A DNA stretch of 20,682 bases from Nanobdellota archaeon (GCA_018818465.1 JAHIRU010000029.1:1-20682), one strand, 5' to 3'; counted from the first letter of the stretch, positions 1 to 5,765 are shown. A program made the numbers and translations. Notes: generated by a model not told the origin, from the sequence alone.

Positions 1-124
1 AATGAAATCCAGGAATTCTATTTTAACGAACGCAAAAGAATGCGTTAGTTGTAATTAAATAATTTTTGAACATGAGATGAATGGACATATCGATATGTAG
101 AAGCCTTTCCTTCTTTATAAGCCT
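1..124. other. Intergenic 3' flank of GGPP synthase
   Basis: No gene is seen here. It holds a short hairpin with arms AACGCA (29-34) and TGCGTT (41-46) around a 6-nt loop, and a perfect 14-bp palindrome ACATATCGATATGT (85-98). Both lie downstream of the minus-strand GGPP synthase stop, so they could help end that transcript or bind a protein. There is no direct evidence for either role. Confidence 0.4.
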
Positions 125-1120
125 TTATCTCTGCCTGTTGACTATATATTCAGCAAAGTTTTCTAGAAGTTGTCTCAATTCGTCTGGCATATCAGAAATA
201 ACATCTTTTGATTCTTGCATATATTTGTTAGCTTGCTCTTGTGAATAGCTCATAGAACCGGTTTTTTCAAAAAGATTTTTCACAGAGAGAACATCCTCTT
301 TTGTTGTTTCGTTCCTTGGCTTATTGAGAATATCAAATAATTGGTTCTTTTCTTCTGGCGAGCAATTATTTGCACAATGAACTACCATCATGCTGCGCTT
401 TCCTTCACGAATGTCAGAACCTATGTCCTCTCGACCTTTTCCTGTTGTTAGGTCAAGAAGATCATCTGAAATTTGGAAAGCTGGGCCAATCTTCATTCCA
501 AATTCGCGTATTTTATCTATTGTTTCCTGTGTTGCATTAGCAACAACAACTGCACCAACCATAGGTGCAGTAAGATAATGAGCTGTTTTATGAACTACCA
601 TTCTTATGTATTCTTCTTCAGTTGGCTTGTTGTTTTTTCTTAGTTCAAACTCCATTGCCTGGCCTTCTGCTGTTCTTAGTGAGGTTTTTACAATTTCATC
701 CAGAAGCTTTATTGTGGTCTTTTCATCAACCCCCCTTTCAAGACTCTTTAGAATAAGTTCGTAAACCTTTTCAGACATGAAGTCACCTACGTTTATGCCA
801 TGATCCAAACCATACTTTTTCCACACAGCAGGCTGTCCTCTTCTGACTTCGTCACCATCCTGGATATCGTCATGAACAAGAAGCCAATTATGCAGAACTT
901 CGCATGCAGCTGCAAAAGGAAGTATTTTTTCAACATCGCACCCAAGTGCTTTGCCAGTCATTATTGCCAGAACAGGTCTCAATCTTTTTCCGCCAGTGCC
1001 TATATGATACCATACAACATCGTTTATTCCAGGAACACCTTTTTTTGGTATAGAATTCTCTATTTCCTTTTCTATTTGCGGTCCCCACTCTTTTAGAATA
1101 TTTTCTATTTCTTCAAGCAT
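125..1120 (-). CDS. idsA: Geranylgeranyl diphosphate synthase (polyprenyl synthetase family)
   Basis: A 331-residue trans-prenyltransferase that should condense isopentenyl diphosphate with allylic diphosphates to make GGPP, the side-chain donor for archaeal ether lipids. Visible motifs are GGKRLRP (residues 43-49), the first aspartate-rich motif DDIQD (84-88) followed by GDEVRRG, a lysine-rich turn, and the second aspartate-rich motif DDLLD (219-223) followed by DIREGKRSMM. These aspartates bind the magnesium-diphosphate. A bulky Trp sits at position -5 from the first motif (residue 79), a position known to set chain length in this family, so the exact product length is inferred. Length is normal. 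The ATG at 1120 is the only sensible start. The gene is divergent from secE with about 84 bases between them, enough for two TATA boxes. A farnesyl or longer-chain synthase cannot be excluded. Confidence 0.93.
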   Translation of the reverse strand: MLEEIENILKEWGPQIEKEIENSIPKKGVPGINDVVWYHIGTGGKRLRPVLAIMTGKALGCDVEKILPFAAACEVLHNWLLVHDDIQDGDEVRRGQPAVWKKYGLDHGINVGDFMSEKVYELILKSLERGVDEKTTIKLLDEIVKTSLRTAEGQAMEFELRKNNKPTEEEYIRMVVHKTAHYLTAPMVGAVVVANATQETIDKIREFGMKIGPAFQISDDLLDLTTGKGREDIGSDIREGKRSMMVVHCANNCSPEEKNQLFDILNKPRNETTKEDVLSVKNLFEKTGSMSYSQEQANKYMQESKDVISDMPDELRQLLENFAEYIVNRQR

Positions 1121-1204
1121 ATAACACCATTTATTTTAAATAACTATAAAAACCCATATATACACCAACTAAATATAAATAATATATAAATTAAAAAAGA
1201 TCTT
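1121..1204. promoter_or_regulatory. Divergent promoter region, GGPP synthase / secE
   Basis: This is an A/T-only-looking stretch between two divergent genes. Read on the minus strand, a TTTTTATAG-type TATA box lies around 1143-1151, about 25-30 bases before the GGPP synthase ATG. On the plus strand, AAATATAAATAATATATAAA (1170-1189) could be the TATA box for secE, which would start almost leaderless at 1205. Assignments rest on spacing and composition only. Confidence 0.5.
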
Positions 1205-1378
1205 ATGTCAATAAAAGAAACCATAAAGCACTATATAAGGGTAATGCGTATAGCGAGAAAGCCAAGCAAAGAAGAATTCGTGAACACAGGCAAAGTATGC
1301 GCTTTGGGCATAGGCATAATAGGAGTTATAGGATTTGCAATATTCATTGCTTTTGTGCTCTTATTGCCATGGTTATAA
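1205..1378 (+). CDS. secE: Preprotein translocase subunit SecE (Sec61 gamma)
   Basis: A 57-residue single-pass membrane protein beginning MSIKETIKHYIRVMRIARKP. The amphipathic N-terminal helix is followed by KPSKEEF, the motif shared by archaeal/eukaryal SecE/Sec61 gamma, and then one hydrophobic segment of about 25 residues ending LLPWL. The short tail-anchored layout is normal for archaea, where SecE clamps SecY in the plasma membrane. Identification is helped by position: secE directly precedes spt5 and the L11-L1-L10-L12 genes in many archaea. There are 24 bases between its stop and the spt5 start. The upstream region has TATA-like sequence but no convincing Shine-Dalgarno, suggesting a nearly leaderless mRNA. 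Confidence 0.88.
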   Translation: MSIKETIKHYIRVMRIARKPSKEEFVNTGKVCALGIGIIGVIGFAIFIAFVLLLPWL

Positions 1379-1402
1379 ATTAATGATTAAAGAGGTTCTA
1401 GT

Positions 1403-1948
1403 ATGGCTATATACACTATAAGAACAACATCAGGCAGAGAGGACATTGTAATAGACCTGTTAATAAAGAAATTAGAGAACACGGAGATCGATATAAAATC
1501 AATTTTTCACCCAGCAGAGATAAAGGGCTATATTTTTGTGGAGGCAGCTCCAGGCAATGTTCACAAAATTATGCAAGGACTCATGCATATTAGAGGAATG
1601 ATAGAAAAACCAGTAAAACTTGAAGAAATACAGCATTTCCTTGAATCAAAGAAGACAAGAATAGCTGTTTCCATGGGGGATGTAGTAGAGATTATTGGAG
1701 GTCCTTTCAAGGGAGAAAAGGGTAAAATAACAAGAATAGACAAAGTTAAGGAAGAAATTACTATAGAACTACTTGAAGCTTCAATACCAATACCAGTAAC
1801 AGTATCAGTAGAATTCGTAAAGATTATAAAGAAGAGTGCACAAAAAGAAGAGGAAAGCGAACAAAAAGAGGAAGAATTCAAATCAACAGGAGCTTTCGAG
1901 AACATAGGATCTAGTGATACAGAAAAGGATTCAGAAGAAAAACAATAA
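1403..1948 (+). CDS. spt5: Transcription elongation factor Spt5 (archaeal NusG)
   Basis: A 181-residue protein with an NGN domain (about residues 1-85, starting MAIYTIRTTSGRE and including the conserved IKGYIFVEA stretch) followed by a KOW domain (about 90-125, GDVVEIIGGPFKGEKGKI). Spt5 binds the RNA polymerase clamp with Spt4, makes it processive and can couple it to the ribosome. After about residue 145 there is an unusual acidic/lysine-rich tail rich in Glu, Lys and Ser with no clear fold; most archaeal Spt5 proteins stop near 150 residues. The ATG is preceded by AGAGGTT at 1391-1397, a good ribosome-binding site. It is in the classical order after secE, but L11 does not follow directly: two small regulators intervene. 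Confidence 0.92.
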   Translation: MAIYTIRTTSGREDIVIDLLIKKLENTEIDIKSIFHPAEIKGYIFVEAAPGNVHKIMQGLMHIRGMIEKPVKLEEIQHFLESKKTRIAVSMGDVVEIIGGPFKGEKGKITRIDKVKEEITIELLEASIPIPVTVSVEFVKIIKKSAQKEEESEQKEEEFKSTGAFENIGSSDTEKDSEEKQ

Positions 1949-1949
1949 A

Positions 1950-2153
1950 CTATTTTATTTTTTTATAAACTATTTTTCTTTTAGTTTTCCTGATAATTTT
2001 AACTTTTCCTTCCATCCTTTCTAACCATAAAAGATGCCTTTGAGCTGTTTTCCATGTCATTCCAGATTCTTCTGCAATTTTTGTTATTGATTTTGGTCCA
2101 GTTTCGAGATTTTTTAGAATATCTTGTCTTATTTTCAAGAAAGCTCTCTTCAT
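1950..2153 (-). CDS. Small winged-helix DNA-binding protein
   Basis: A 67-residue basic protein with a helix-turn-helix: KIRQDILKNLETGPKSITKIAEESGMTWKTAQRHL is split here by eye into helix 1 (about 7-16), helix 2 (SITKIAEESG, 22-31) and the recognition helix (TWKTAQRHLLWLE, 33-45), followed by a lysine/arginine-rich wing (KVKIIRKTKRKIVYKK). This matches archaeal winged-helix regulators of the ArsR/MarR type, but no specific family is recognised. It points away from the neighbouring regulator at 2219, and its stop lies one base from the spt5 stop, convergent. The shared promoter region carries two near-identical 21-bp repeats, suggesting autoregulation. It is inserted into a ribosomal operon that normally has nothing between spt5 and L11. 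Confidence 0.7.
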   Translation of the reverse strand: MKRAFLKIRQDILKNLETGPKSITKIAEESGMTWKTAQRHLLWLERMEGKVKIIRKTKRKIVYKKIK

Positions 2154-2210
2154 ACTATCTATAATAGGCAGTAACCTTTAAATGTTTTTACTACCTATAA
2201 TAAATAGTAA
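2154..2210. promoter_or_regulatory. Divergent promoter with two 21-bp operator-like repeats
   Basis: The space between the two divergent regulators contains a direct repeat at 2154-2174 and 2190-2210. The two copies agree at 17 of 21 positions, sharing ACTA-CCTATAATA-like cores and AGTAA ends. The second copy is also a partial palindrome, TTACTA (2188-2193) with TAGTAA (2205-2210). A TATA-like CTTTAAATG lies between the copies (2176-2184). Paired repeats overlapping a divergent promoter are typical binding sites for dimeric small regulators, so either or both flanking proteins may bind here. Function is inferred. Confidence 0.5.
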
Positions 2211-2218
2211 GTGATATA

Positions 2219-2482
2219 ATGGACTGGCAGATTCTAATAATTGGACTTAGAAAGGAACTAAATTTGAGCCATGAAAAATTAGCTAATAAAATAGGTGTTG
2301 GAAGAAAAACTACAGAACTAGGAGAAATTTTAAACATAAATTCCAGGAGTGTAAGAAAGTGGAGAGAGGGTAGAAGACTTCCAAGTCACCGATTTGTAAC
2401 AAAACTATTTAAATTAGCAAAAGAAAATGGATTAGATACCAACGATTATGAGGTAAGAAACAATGGGAAAACAAGTGATTGA
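2219..2482 (+). CDS. Helix-turn-helix (XRE-like) DNA-binding protein
   Basis: An 87-residue protein resembling the lambda-repressor/XRE fold: helix 1 (LIIGLRKELN, 6-15), LSHEKLANKIGVGRKT (16-31), then a second, similar unit ELGEILNINSRSVRKWREG (33-51) ending in the RRLPS turn typical of XRE proteins, and a last helix about 59-71. The helix-2/turn/helix-3 part appears twice, so the domain is longer than the usual XRE domain. Its 3' end overlaps the L11 start by 20 bases, and the L11 ribosome-binding site (GAGGT, 2450-2454) lies within it, so L11 is probably co-transcribed and perhaps translationally coupled. Its promoter region is shared with the divergent regulator. The target is unknown; control of itself and the downstream ribosomal genes is inferred from position. 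Confidence 0.65.
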   Translation: MDWQILIIGLRKELNLSHEKLANKIGVGRKTTELGEILNINSRSVRKWREGRRLPSHRFVTKLFKLAKENGLDTNDYEVRNNGKTSD

Positions 2483-3070
2483 AAGTTTGGTTGATGGCGG
2501 AAAAGCATCTGCTGGACCACCGCTTGGCCCCGCTTTCTCTGTTTAGAGAAATCTATTCTAGTTGCGATAGGGCCAATGAAAGTGAACATAAAAGCAGTAA
2601 TTGATGCTATCAACGAGAAGACTAAGGATATGGCAGGGATGAAAGTTCCAGTCAAAGTTATAATTGATACTGATTCTAAAGAATTTGAAATAGAGGTTGG
2701 CACACCTCCTGTTGCAGCTCTAATAAAAAAAGAGATTGGAATACAAAAAGGTTCTGGTGAAGCAGGCACTGCGAGAGTTGGTGATTTGACAGAAGAGCAG
2801 GCCAAAAAAATAGCAAGAGTTAAATTCGGTTCTGATGACACTTCTTTCGTAAATCGAATTAAAGGAACATGTAGAAGCATGGGCATAACAATCGGTGAAG
2901 GTAAAGTAACAGAAGAAGAAATAAAGGCGCAAAAAGAAGCTCGTGCAACAAAAGAAGCTGAAGCAGCTGCAGTTGCAGCTGAAAAAACTGCTGCAAAGGG
3001 CGAAGCTCCTGAAAGCAAAGCGAAAGAAACCGAAGAAAAGCCAAAAGAAGATAAGAAAAAAGAAAAATAA
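2463..3070 (+). CDS. rpl11: Ribosomal protein L11 (uL11), interrupted by a probable 32-nt intron
   Basis: uL11 forms the stalk base on 23S rRNA, where elongation factors dock. Exon 1 starts at ATG 2463 after GAGGT (2450-2454) and encodes MGKQVIESLVDGGKASAGPP plus LGPA, the diagnostic N-terminus. The frame then runs FSV-stop at 2544. The remaining protein (GPMKVNIKAVIDAINEKTKD onward) continues in another frame from 2570. Removing 2537-2568 joins the halves as PPLGPA-L-GPMKVN with a TTA Leu codon, giving 191 residues. The body matches archaeal uL11 through about residue 150; the last 40 residues are a Lys/Glu/Ala-rich tail. A simple gene call would start at ATG 2576 and lose the first 25 residues, including the factor-binding loop. 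The identification is firm; how the two parts are joined is inferred. Confidence 0.9.
2537..2568 (+). other. Predicted mini-intron in the L11 gene with relaxed BHB splice motif
   Basis: The interruption lies in the PPLGPALGP codons. Exon arms TTGGCCC (2524-2530) and GGGCCAA (2570-2576) pair over 7 bp. Inside, CGC (2531-2533) pairs with GCG (2564-2566), plus one U-U position (2534/2563), giving a central helix of three to four positions. A 3-nt bulge ATA (2567-2569) lies on the 3' side and TTC (2535-2537) on the 5' side. Archaeal tRNA-splicing endonuclease cuts after the second base of each bulge, which predicts an intron of 2537-2568. Its length (32) is exactly what is needed to restore the frame, and the ligated codon TTA gives the expected Leu. 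Weak points: the fourth central pair is a mismatch, the inner helix (C2539-G2561, U2540-A2560, G2541-U2559) is short, and a 7-bp hairpin (2534-2551) competes with it. Confidence 0.68.
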
Positions 3071-3101
3071 GCTTAAATTATTTATTTTCTTTACTGTTAG
3101 T

Positions 3102-3671
3102 ATGAAAGATTCATACAGTACATGGAATCAGCTCTTTTGGGTGTTGTTTATCGGTTTAGGTATTATTCTGATACTTGTTAGCAGATTTAATACACTTCTA
3201 ATGGGATCCTTTATAGGACTTGTTATAATAGTTCTTGGAATACAAAAAATAGCTGAAGACAGGAATTTCAGATACATATATTTCAAGCAAAAGAAAATCG
3301 ATAGCAAATTGAATGAGATATCATCGTTTATAGACAAAACGTATGAAAAAGTAGATGTTTTAGAAGAAGAACCAGAGCAACCTTTAGAAACGGTTGCACC
3401 CAAAAATGAAGAAGAAGCAGTTCTGGAAAAGTCTTTTGAAAAAACAAAAGAAGAGATCTATTATACAATAGACAGATTAGCTAAGAAAATGCTAGAAATT
3501 GAAAACAAAGTTAATCAGATTTCAAAAGGAATTGTTGAAAACTGGGGAAGACTTCAAGAAGAACAGTTAATAGAGACATCAAAACCAAAAGCAGCAACAA
3601 AATCAACCGGAAGAATATTAAAATCCAACAGCGAGCTCAAAGAGAAGCTGAAAAAGGCCATGGGTGGGTAA
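3102..3671 (+). CDS. Membrane-anchored coiled-coil protein of unknown function
   Basis: I do not recognise a family. The chosen start at ATG 3102 gives 189 residues beginning MKDSYSTWNQLFWVLFIGLG; longer upstream readings in this frame only run through the L11 gene. Two hydrophobic segments (about 9-27 and 31-48) form a likely membrane hairpin, followed by a long charged region rich in Glu and Lys with heptad-like spacing (about 60-165), so the protein should be a membrane hairpin with a cytoplasmic coiled coil. The tail is basic (LKEKLKKAMGG). It sits between L11 and L1, 31 bases after the L11 stop, and is probably read in the same transcript. Its place among translation and Sec genes hints at a membrane-linked role, but this is only context. 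Confidence 0.7.
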   Translation: MKDSYSTWNQLFWVLFIGLGIILILVSRFNTLLMGSFIGLVIIVLGIQKIAEDRNFRYIYFKQKKIDSKLNEISSFIDKTYEKVDVLEEEPEQPLETVAPKNEEEAVLEKSFEKTKEEIYYTIDRLAKKMLEIENKVNQISKGIVENWGRLQEEQLIETSKPKAATKSTGRILKSNSELKEKLKKAMGG

Positions 3672-3679
3672 AACAAAGT

Positions 3680-3789
3680 ATTTAAATGATATTGTTCATA
3701 AACTCATAATATTGATTACCGACTAACATAAATTGAATATAGTCGGTTCATAAGTTCATGTCCGTATACTACTTAGGTAGGAGGATAAG
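3680..3789 (+). promoter_or_regulatory. Promoter and structured leader of the L1-L10-L12 genes
   Basis: A TATA-like TATTTAAATG lies at 3679-3688, so transcription could begin near 3708-3712 and leave a leader of roughly 75-80 bases, long for this genome. The leader holds an 8-bp inverted repeat, ACCGACTA (3718-3725) and TAGTCGGT (3740-3747), with a 14-base loop, and a second small stem CTAC/GTAG just before the strong ribosome-binding site AGGAGGATAAG (3779-3789). In methanogens and Sulfolobus, L1 represses this operon by binding an rRNA-like site on its own mRNA. This leader is a candidate for such a site, but I could not match the rRNA motif. Confidence 0.45.
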
Positions 3790-4470
3790 ATGGCAGAGAA
3801 AGAAGAGAGAAAAGAGAAGGTTGTAAAAACATTAAAAGGCCAAATTCTTGAGAAGATAAAAGAAGCTAGAGAGAGCTCTAAAGAAAGAAAATTCACTCAG
3901 ACATGGGATGTTTCTGTTGCATTGAAGGGATTAGACCTGAAAAAACCTGAAAACAGGTTTAATGTTGAACTCAATCTTCCTGCTGGAAAGGATAAAAAAC
4001 CAAAAATGGTTTTGATTGCTGATGCTCTTGCAAAAGAGGGCAAGAATTATGTTGATTTTGTTCTAACAAAAGCTGAGCTTGAAAAGCTTGCTGGCAACAA
4101 GAAGAAATTGAAAAGTTTGGCAAACGAATATGATTTATTTTTAGGTGAAATTTCTTTAATGCCTTTAATAGGTAAGCATCTTGGTGCAGTTCTTGGACCA
4201 AGAGGAAAATCACCAAAACCAATACCACCAAACGTTAAGCTAGAACCGTTTATTGAGGCATCTAAGAAAAATGTCAGAGTAACGTTGAGAGACAATCCGG
4301 TTGTTTATGTTTCAGTTGGTAGTGAAAAGATGGAGGATGAAAAGATTGCAACAAACACAGAAGCTGTTATAAACTTGGTAAAGAGCAAGCTTCCGAAAGG
4401 AGTTTACAACATAAAAGCTGTTTATATCAAGCTTACAATGGGAAAACCGGCTAAAATAATTGTTCAATAG
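3790..4470 (+). CDS. rpl1: Ribosomal protein L1 (uL1)
   Basis: A 226-residue uL1, the mobile L1-stalk protein that binds 23S rRNA helices 76-78 and helps release deacylated tRNA from the E site. Visible signatures are FTQTWDVSVALKGLDLKKPE near residues 36-55, RFNVELNLP (57-65), and the central LGPRGKSPKPIPPN motif (about residues 135-148) shared by all archaeal L1 proteins. A lysine-rich N-terminal segment of about 25 residues precedes the fold. The start follows an excellent AGGAGGATAAG ribosome-binding site. L10 begins 9 bases after its stop. In archaea L1 is also a translational repressor of its own operon, and the structured leader upstream fits that. Confidence 0.96.
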   Translation: MAEKEERKEKVVKTLKGQILEKIKEARESSKERKFTQTWDVSVALKGLDLKKPENRFNVELNLPAGKDKKPKMVLIADALAKEGKNYVDFVLTKAELEKLAGNKKKLKSLANEYDLFLGEISLMPLIGKHLGAVLGPRGKSPKPIPPNVKLEPFIEASKKNVRVTLRDNPVVYVSVGSEKMEDEKIATNTEAVINLVKSKLPKGVYNIKAVYIKLTMGKPAKIIVQ

Positions 4471-4479
4471 AGGGATACT

Positions 4480-5382
4480 ATGGTTTCGATAAAAAAGAAA
4501 GAGATGTTGAAAAAGATTGTAGAAACACTTGGAGAATATCCAGTTATAGGAATCCTGAACATGCACAAACTTCCTGCAAAACAGCTGTGTGAAATCAGAA
4601 GCAAGCTTCATGATGAAGCTGTTATAAGAATGGTTAAGAAACGCATTATACTTCTTGCTCTTAAAGAAAAGAAAATGACAGCTCTTGAAGAGTTTATCAA
4701 AGATGAGCCAGCGCTATTGTTTACAAAATCAGATCCATTTAAACTGGCTAAGGTTATAGCTAAATCAAAAACAAAAGCACCTGCAAAAGGTGGTGATATA
4801 GCACCTTCTGATATTCTTATAAAAGCTGGGCCAACAAGCCTTCCACCAGGGCCTGTTATAGGTGAATTGCAGAGACTCAAGATACCAGCAATGGTTGATG
4901 GTGAAAAGATAGCAGTTAAAAAAGACACTGTTGTTGTTAAAGAAGGTGAGAAAATAAGCGTAGGTCTGGCAGACGTGCTAACAAAACTTGGCATAGAACC
5001 AATGGAAATTGGCCTAAACCTTTCTGCAGTTTGGGAGGATGGTATTGTTTACGAGAAAGATGTGCTGTTTGTGCCAACTGAAAAATACCTGGAAGACATC
5101 CTAAAAGCGCATTCACAGGCATTTAATCTTTCAATAAATATTGGTTATGTTACAAAAGAGAACGTTCCCTTCTTGCTTTCAAAAGCATACAGGGAAGCAC
5201 TTGCCTTGGCTGAAACAGCTGGCATACCGACAAAAGAAACCATCGGCAAACTGTTAAAGAAAGGTCAGGATCAAGCTAAAATCTTAGAACCTAAGATAAA
5301 AACAGAGCAACCAAAGCAAAAGAAAGAAAAACAAAAAGAAGAGAAACCTAAAGATGATTCAAAAAAGAAAAAGGAGGGATAA
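4480..5382 (+). CDS. rpl10: Ribosomal protein L10 / acidic P0 (uL10), short C-terminus
   Basis: A 300-residue uL10, the backbone of the ribosomal stalk: it binds 23S rRNA next to L11 and carries L12 dimers. The N-terminal rRNA-binding domain includes YPVIGILNMHKLPAKQL (about 19-35), and the inserted domain contains the LPPGPVIGELQ region near 126-136. Helical repeats after about residue 200 are the L12 docking spine. The protein ends in a Lys/Glu-rich run (KPKDDSKKKKEG). Archaeal P0 proteins are usually about 335-345 residues and finish with the same hydrophobic peptide as L12 (here GLSSLFG); that peptide is absent from L10. L12 begins one base after the stop, and its ribosome-binding site AAGGAGGG lies inside the L10 3' end, so the two are translationally coupled. 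Confidence 0.95.
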   Translation: MVSIKKKEMLKKIVETLGEYPVIGILNMHKLPAKQLCEIRSKLHDEAVIRMVKKRIILLALKEKKMTALEEFIKDEPALLFTKSDPFKLAKVIAKSKTKAPAKGGDIAPSDILIKAGPTSLPPGPVIGELQRLKIPAMVDGEKIAVKKDTVVVKEGEKISVGLADVLTKLGIEPMEIGLNLSAVWEDGIVYEKDVLFVPTEKYLEDILKAHSQAFNLSINIGYVTKENVPFLLSKAYREALALAETAGIPTKETIGKLLKKGQDQAKILEPKIKTEQPKQKKEKQKEEKPKDDSKKKKEG

Positions 5383-5383
5383 T

Positions 5384-5683
5384 ATGGAACTTATCTATGC
5401 GGCTTTGCTACTAAATTCAGTAGGAAAGAAAGTCGACGAAGCTGGTGTAAAGAAAATAATGGAAGCAGCTGGTGAGAAAGCTGACGCTGGCCAGGTAAAG
5501 GCACTTGTCAGCTCTTTGGCAGATGTCAACATAGAGGAAGCAATAGCACAGGCAGCAGTTGTATCAGCAGCTCCTGTAGCCGCAGCTGGCGAAGCAGCAA
5601 AAGCAAAGGAAGAGAAAGACGAAAAGAAGGAAGAAGCAAAGGCTGAAGAAGCAGCAGCAGGATTAAGCAGCTTATTCGGATAG
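5384..5683 (+). CDS. rpl12: Ribosomal protein L12 / acidic P1
   Basis: A 99-residue archaeal L12 beginning MELIYAALLLNSVGKKVDEA: an N-terminal helical dimerisation domain (about 1-58), an alanine-rich hinge, a charged Glu/Lys segment, and the conserved factor-binding end GLSSLFG. It is present in several dimers on L10 and recruits elongation factors. The start at 5384 is chosen because it gives the family N-terminus and follows AAGGAGGGATAAT closely; an upstream in-frame ATG at 5354 would add ten residues unlike the family. It is the last gene of the ribosomal cluster and is followed at once by a strong nested stem-loop that includes the stop codon. Confidence 0.95.
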   Translation: MELIYAALLLNSVGKKVDEAGVKKIMEAAGEKADAGQVKALVSSLADVNIEEAIAQAAVVSAAPVAAAGEAAKAKEEKDEKKEEAKAEEAAAGLSSLFG

Positions 5684-5729
5684 TAAACCTTTAGAAAAGG
5701 TTTAATCCAAAAACCCGACTATCCGGATA
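5673..5729 (+). terminator. Nested stem-loop at the 3' end of the L12 gene
   Basis: An outer stem pairs TATTCGGATAGT (5673-5684) with ACTATCCGGATA (5718-5729), 12 positions with one G-U. It encloses a second hairpin with arms AAACCTTT (5685-5692) and AAAGGTTT (5696-5703), where the loop is three bases. The outer arm includes the L12 stop codon. This could end or protect the ribosomal mRNA; it separates it from the convergent gene remnant at 5766. No long T tract follows, so the terminator role is inferred. Confidence 0.5.
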
Positions 5730-5765
5730 TTCCTACTTCTGAGAATAGAGCAAACTTAAATAAAA

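Noticed and set aside
2298..2345. A second mini-intron in the XRE-like gene, suggested by TGGAA/TTCCA arms and extra residues
   Set aside because: The frame is open through the segment, and no 4-bp central helix or 3-nt bulges fit. An internal duplication explains it better.
2576..3070. L11 starting at ATG 2576 as a complete shorter gene
   Set aside because: It would lack the PPLGPALGP loop needed for function, has no ribosome-binding site, and the missing part is encoded just upstream with a good one.
2943..3101. Upstream extension of the membrane coiled-coil gene
   Set aside because: This part only reads the L11 tail in another frame; the hydrophobic start at 3102 is the natural beginning.
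5354..5383. L12 start at ATG 5354
   Set aside because: It lies within the L10 coding end and adds a basic segment not seen in L12 proteins; ATG 5384 has the ribosome-binding site and family N-terminus.
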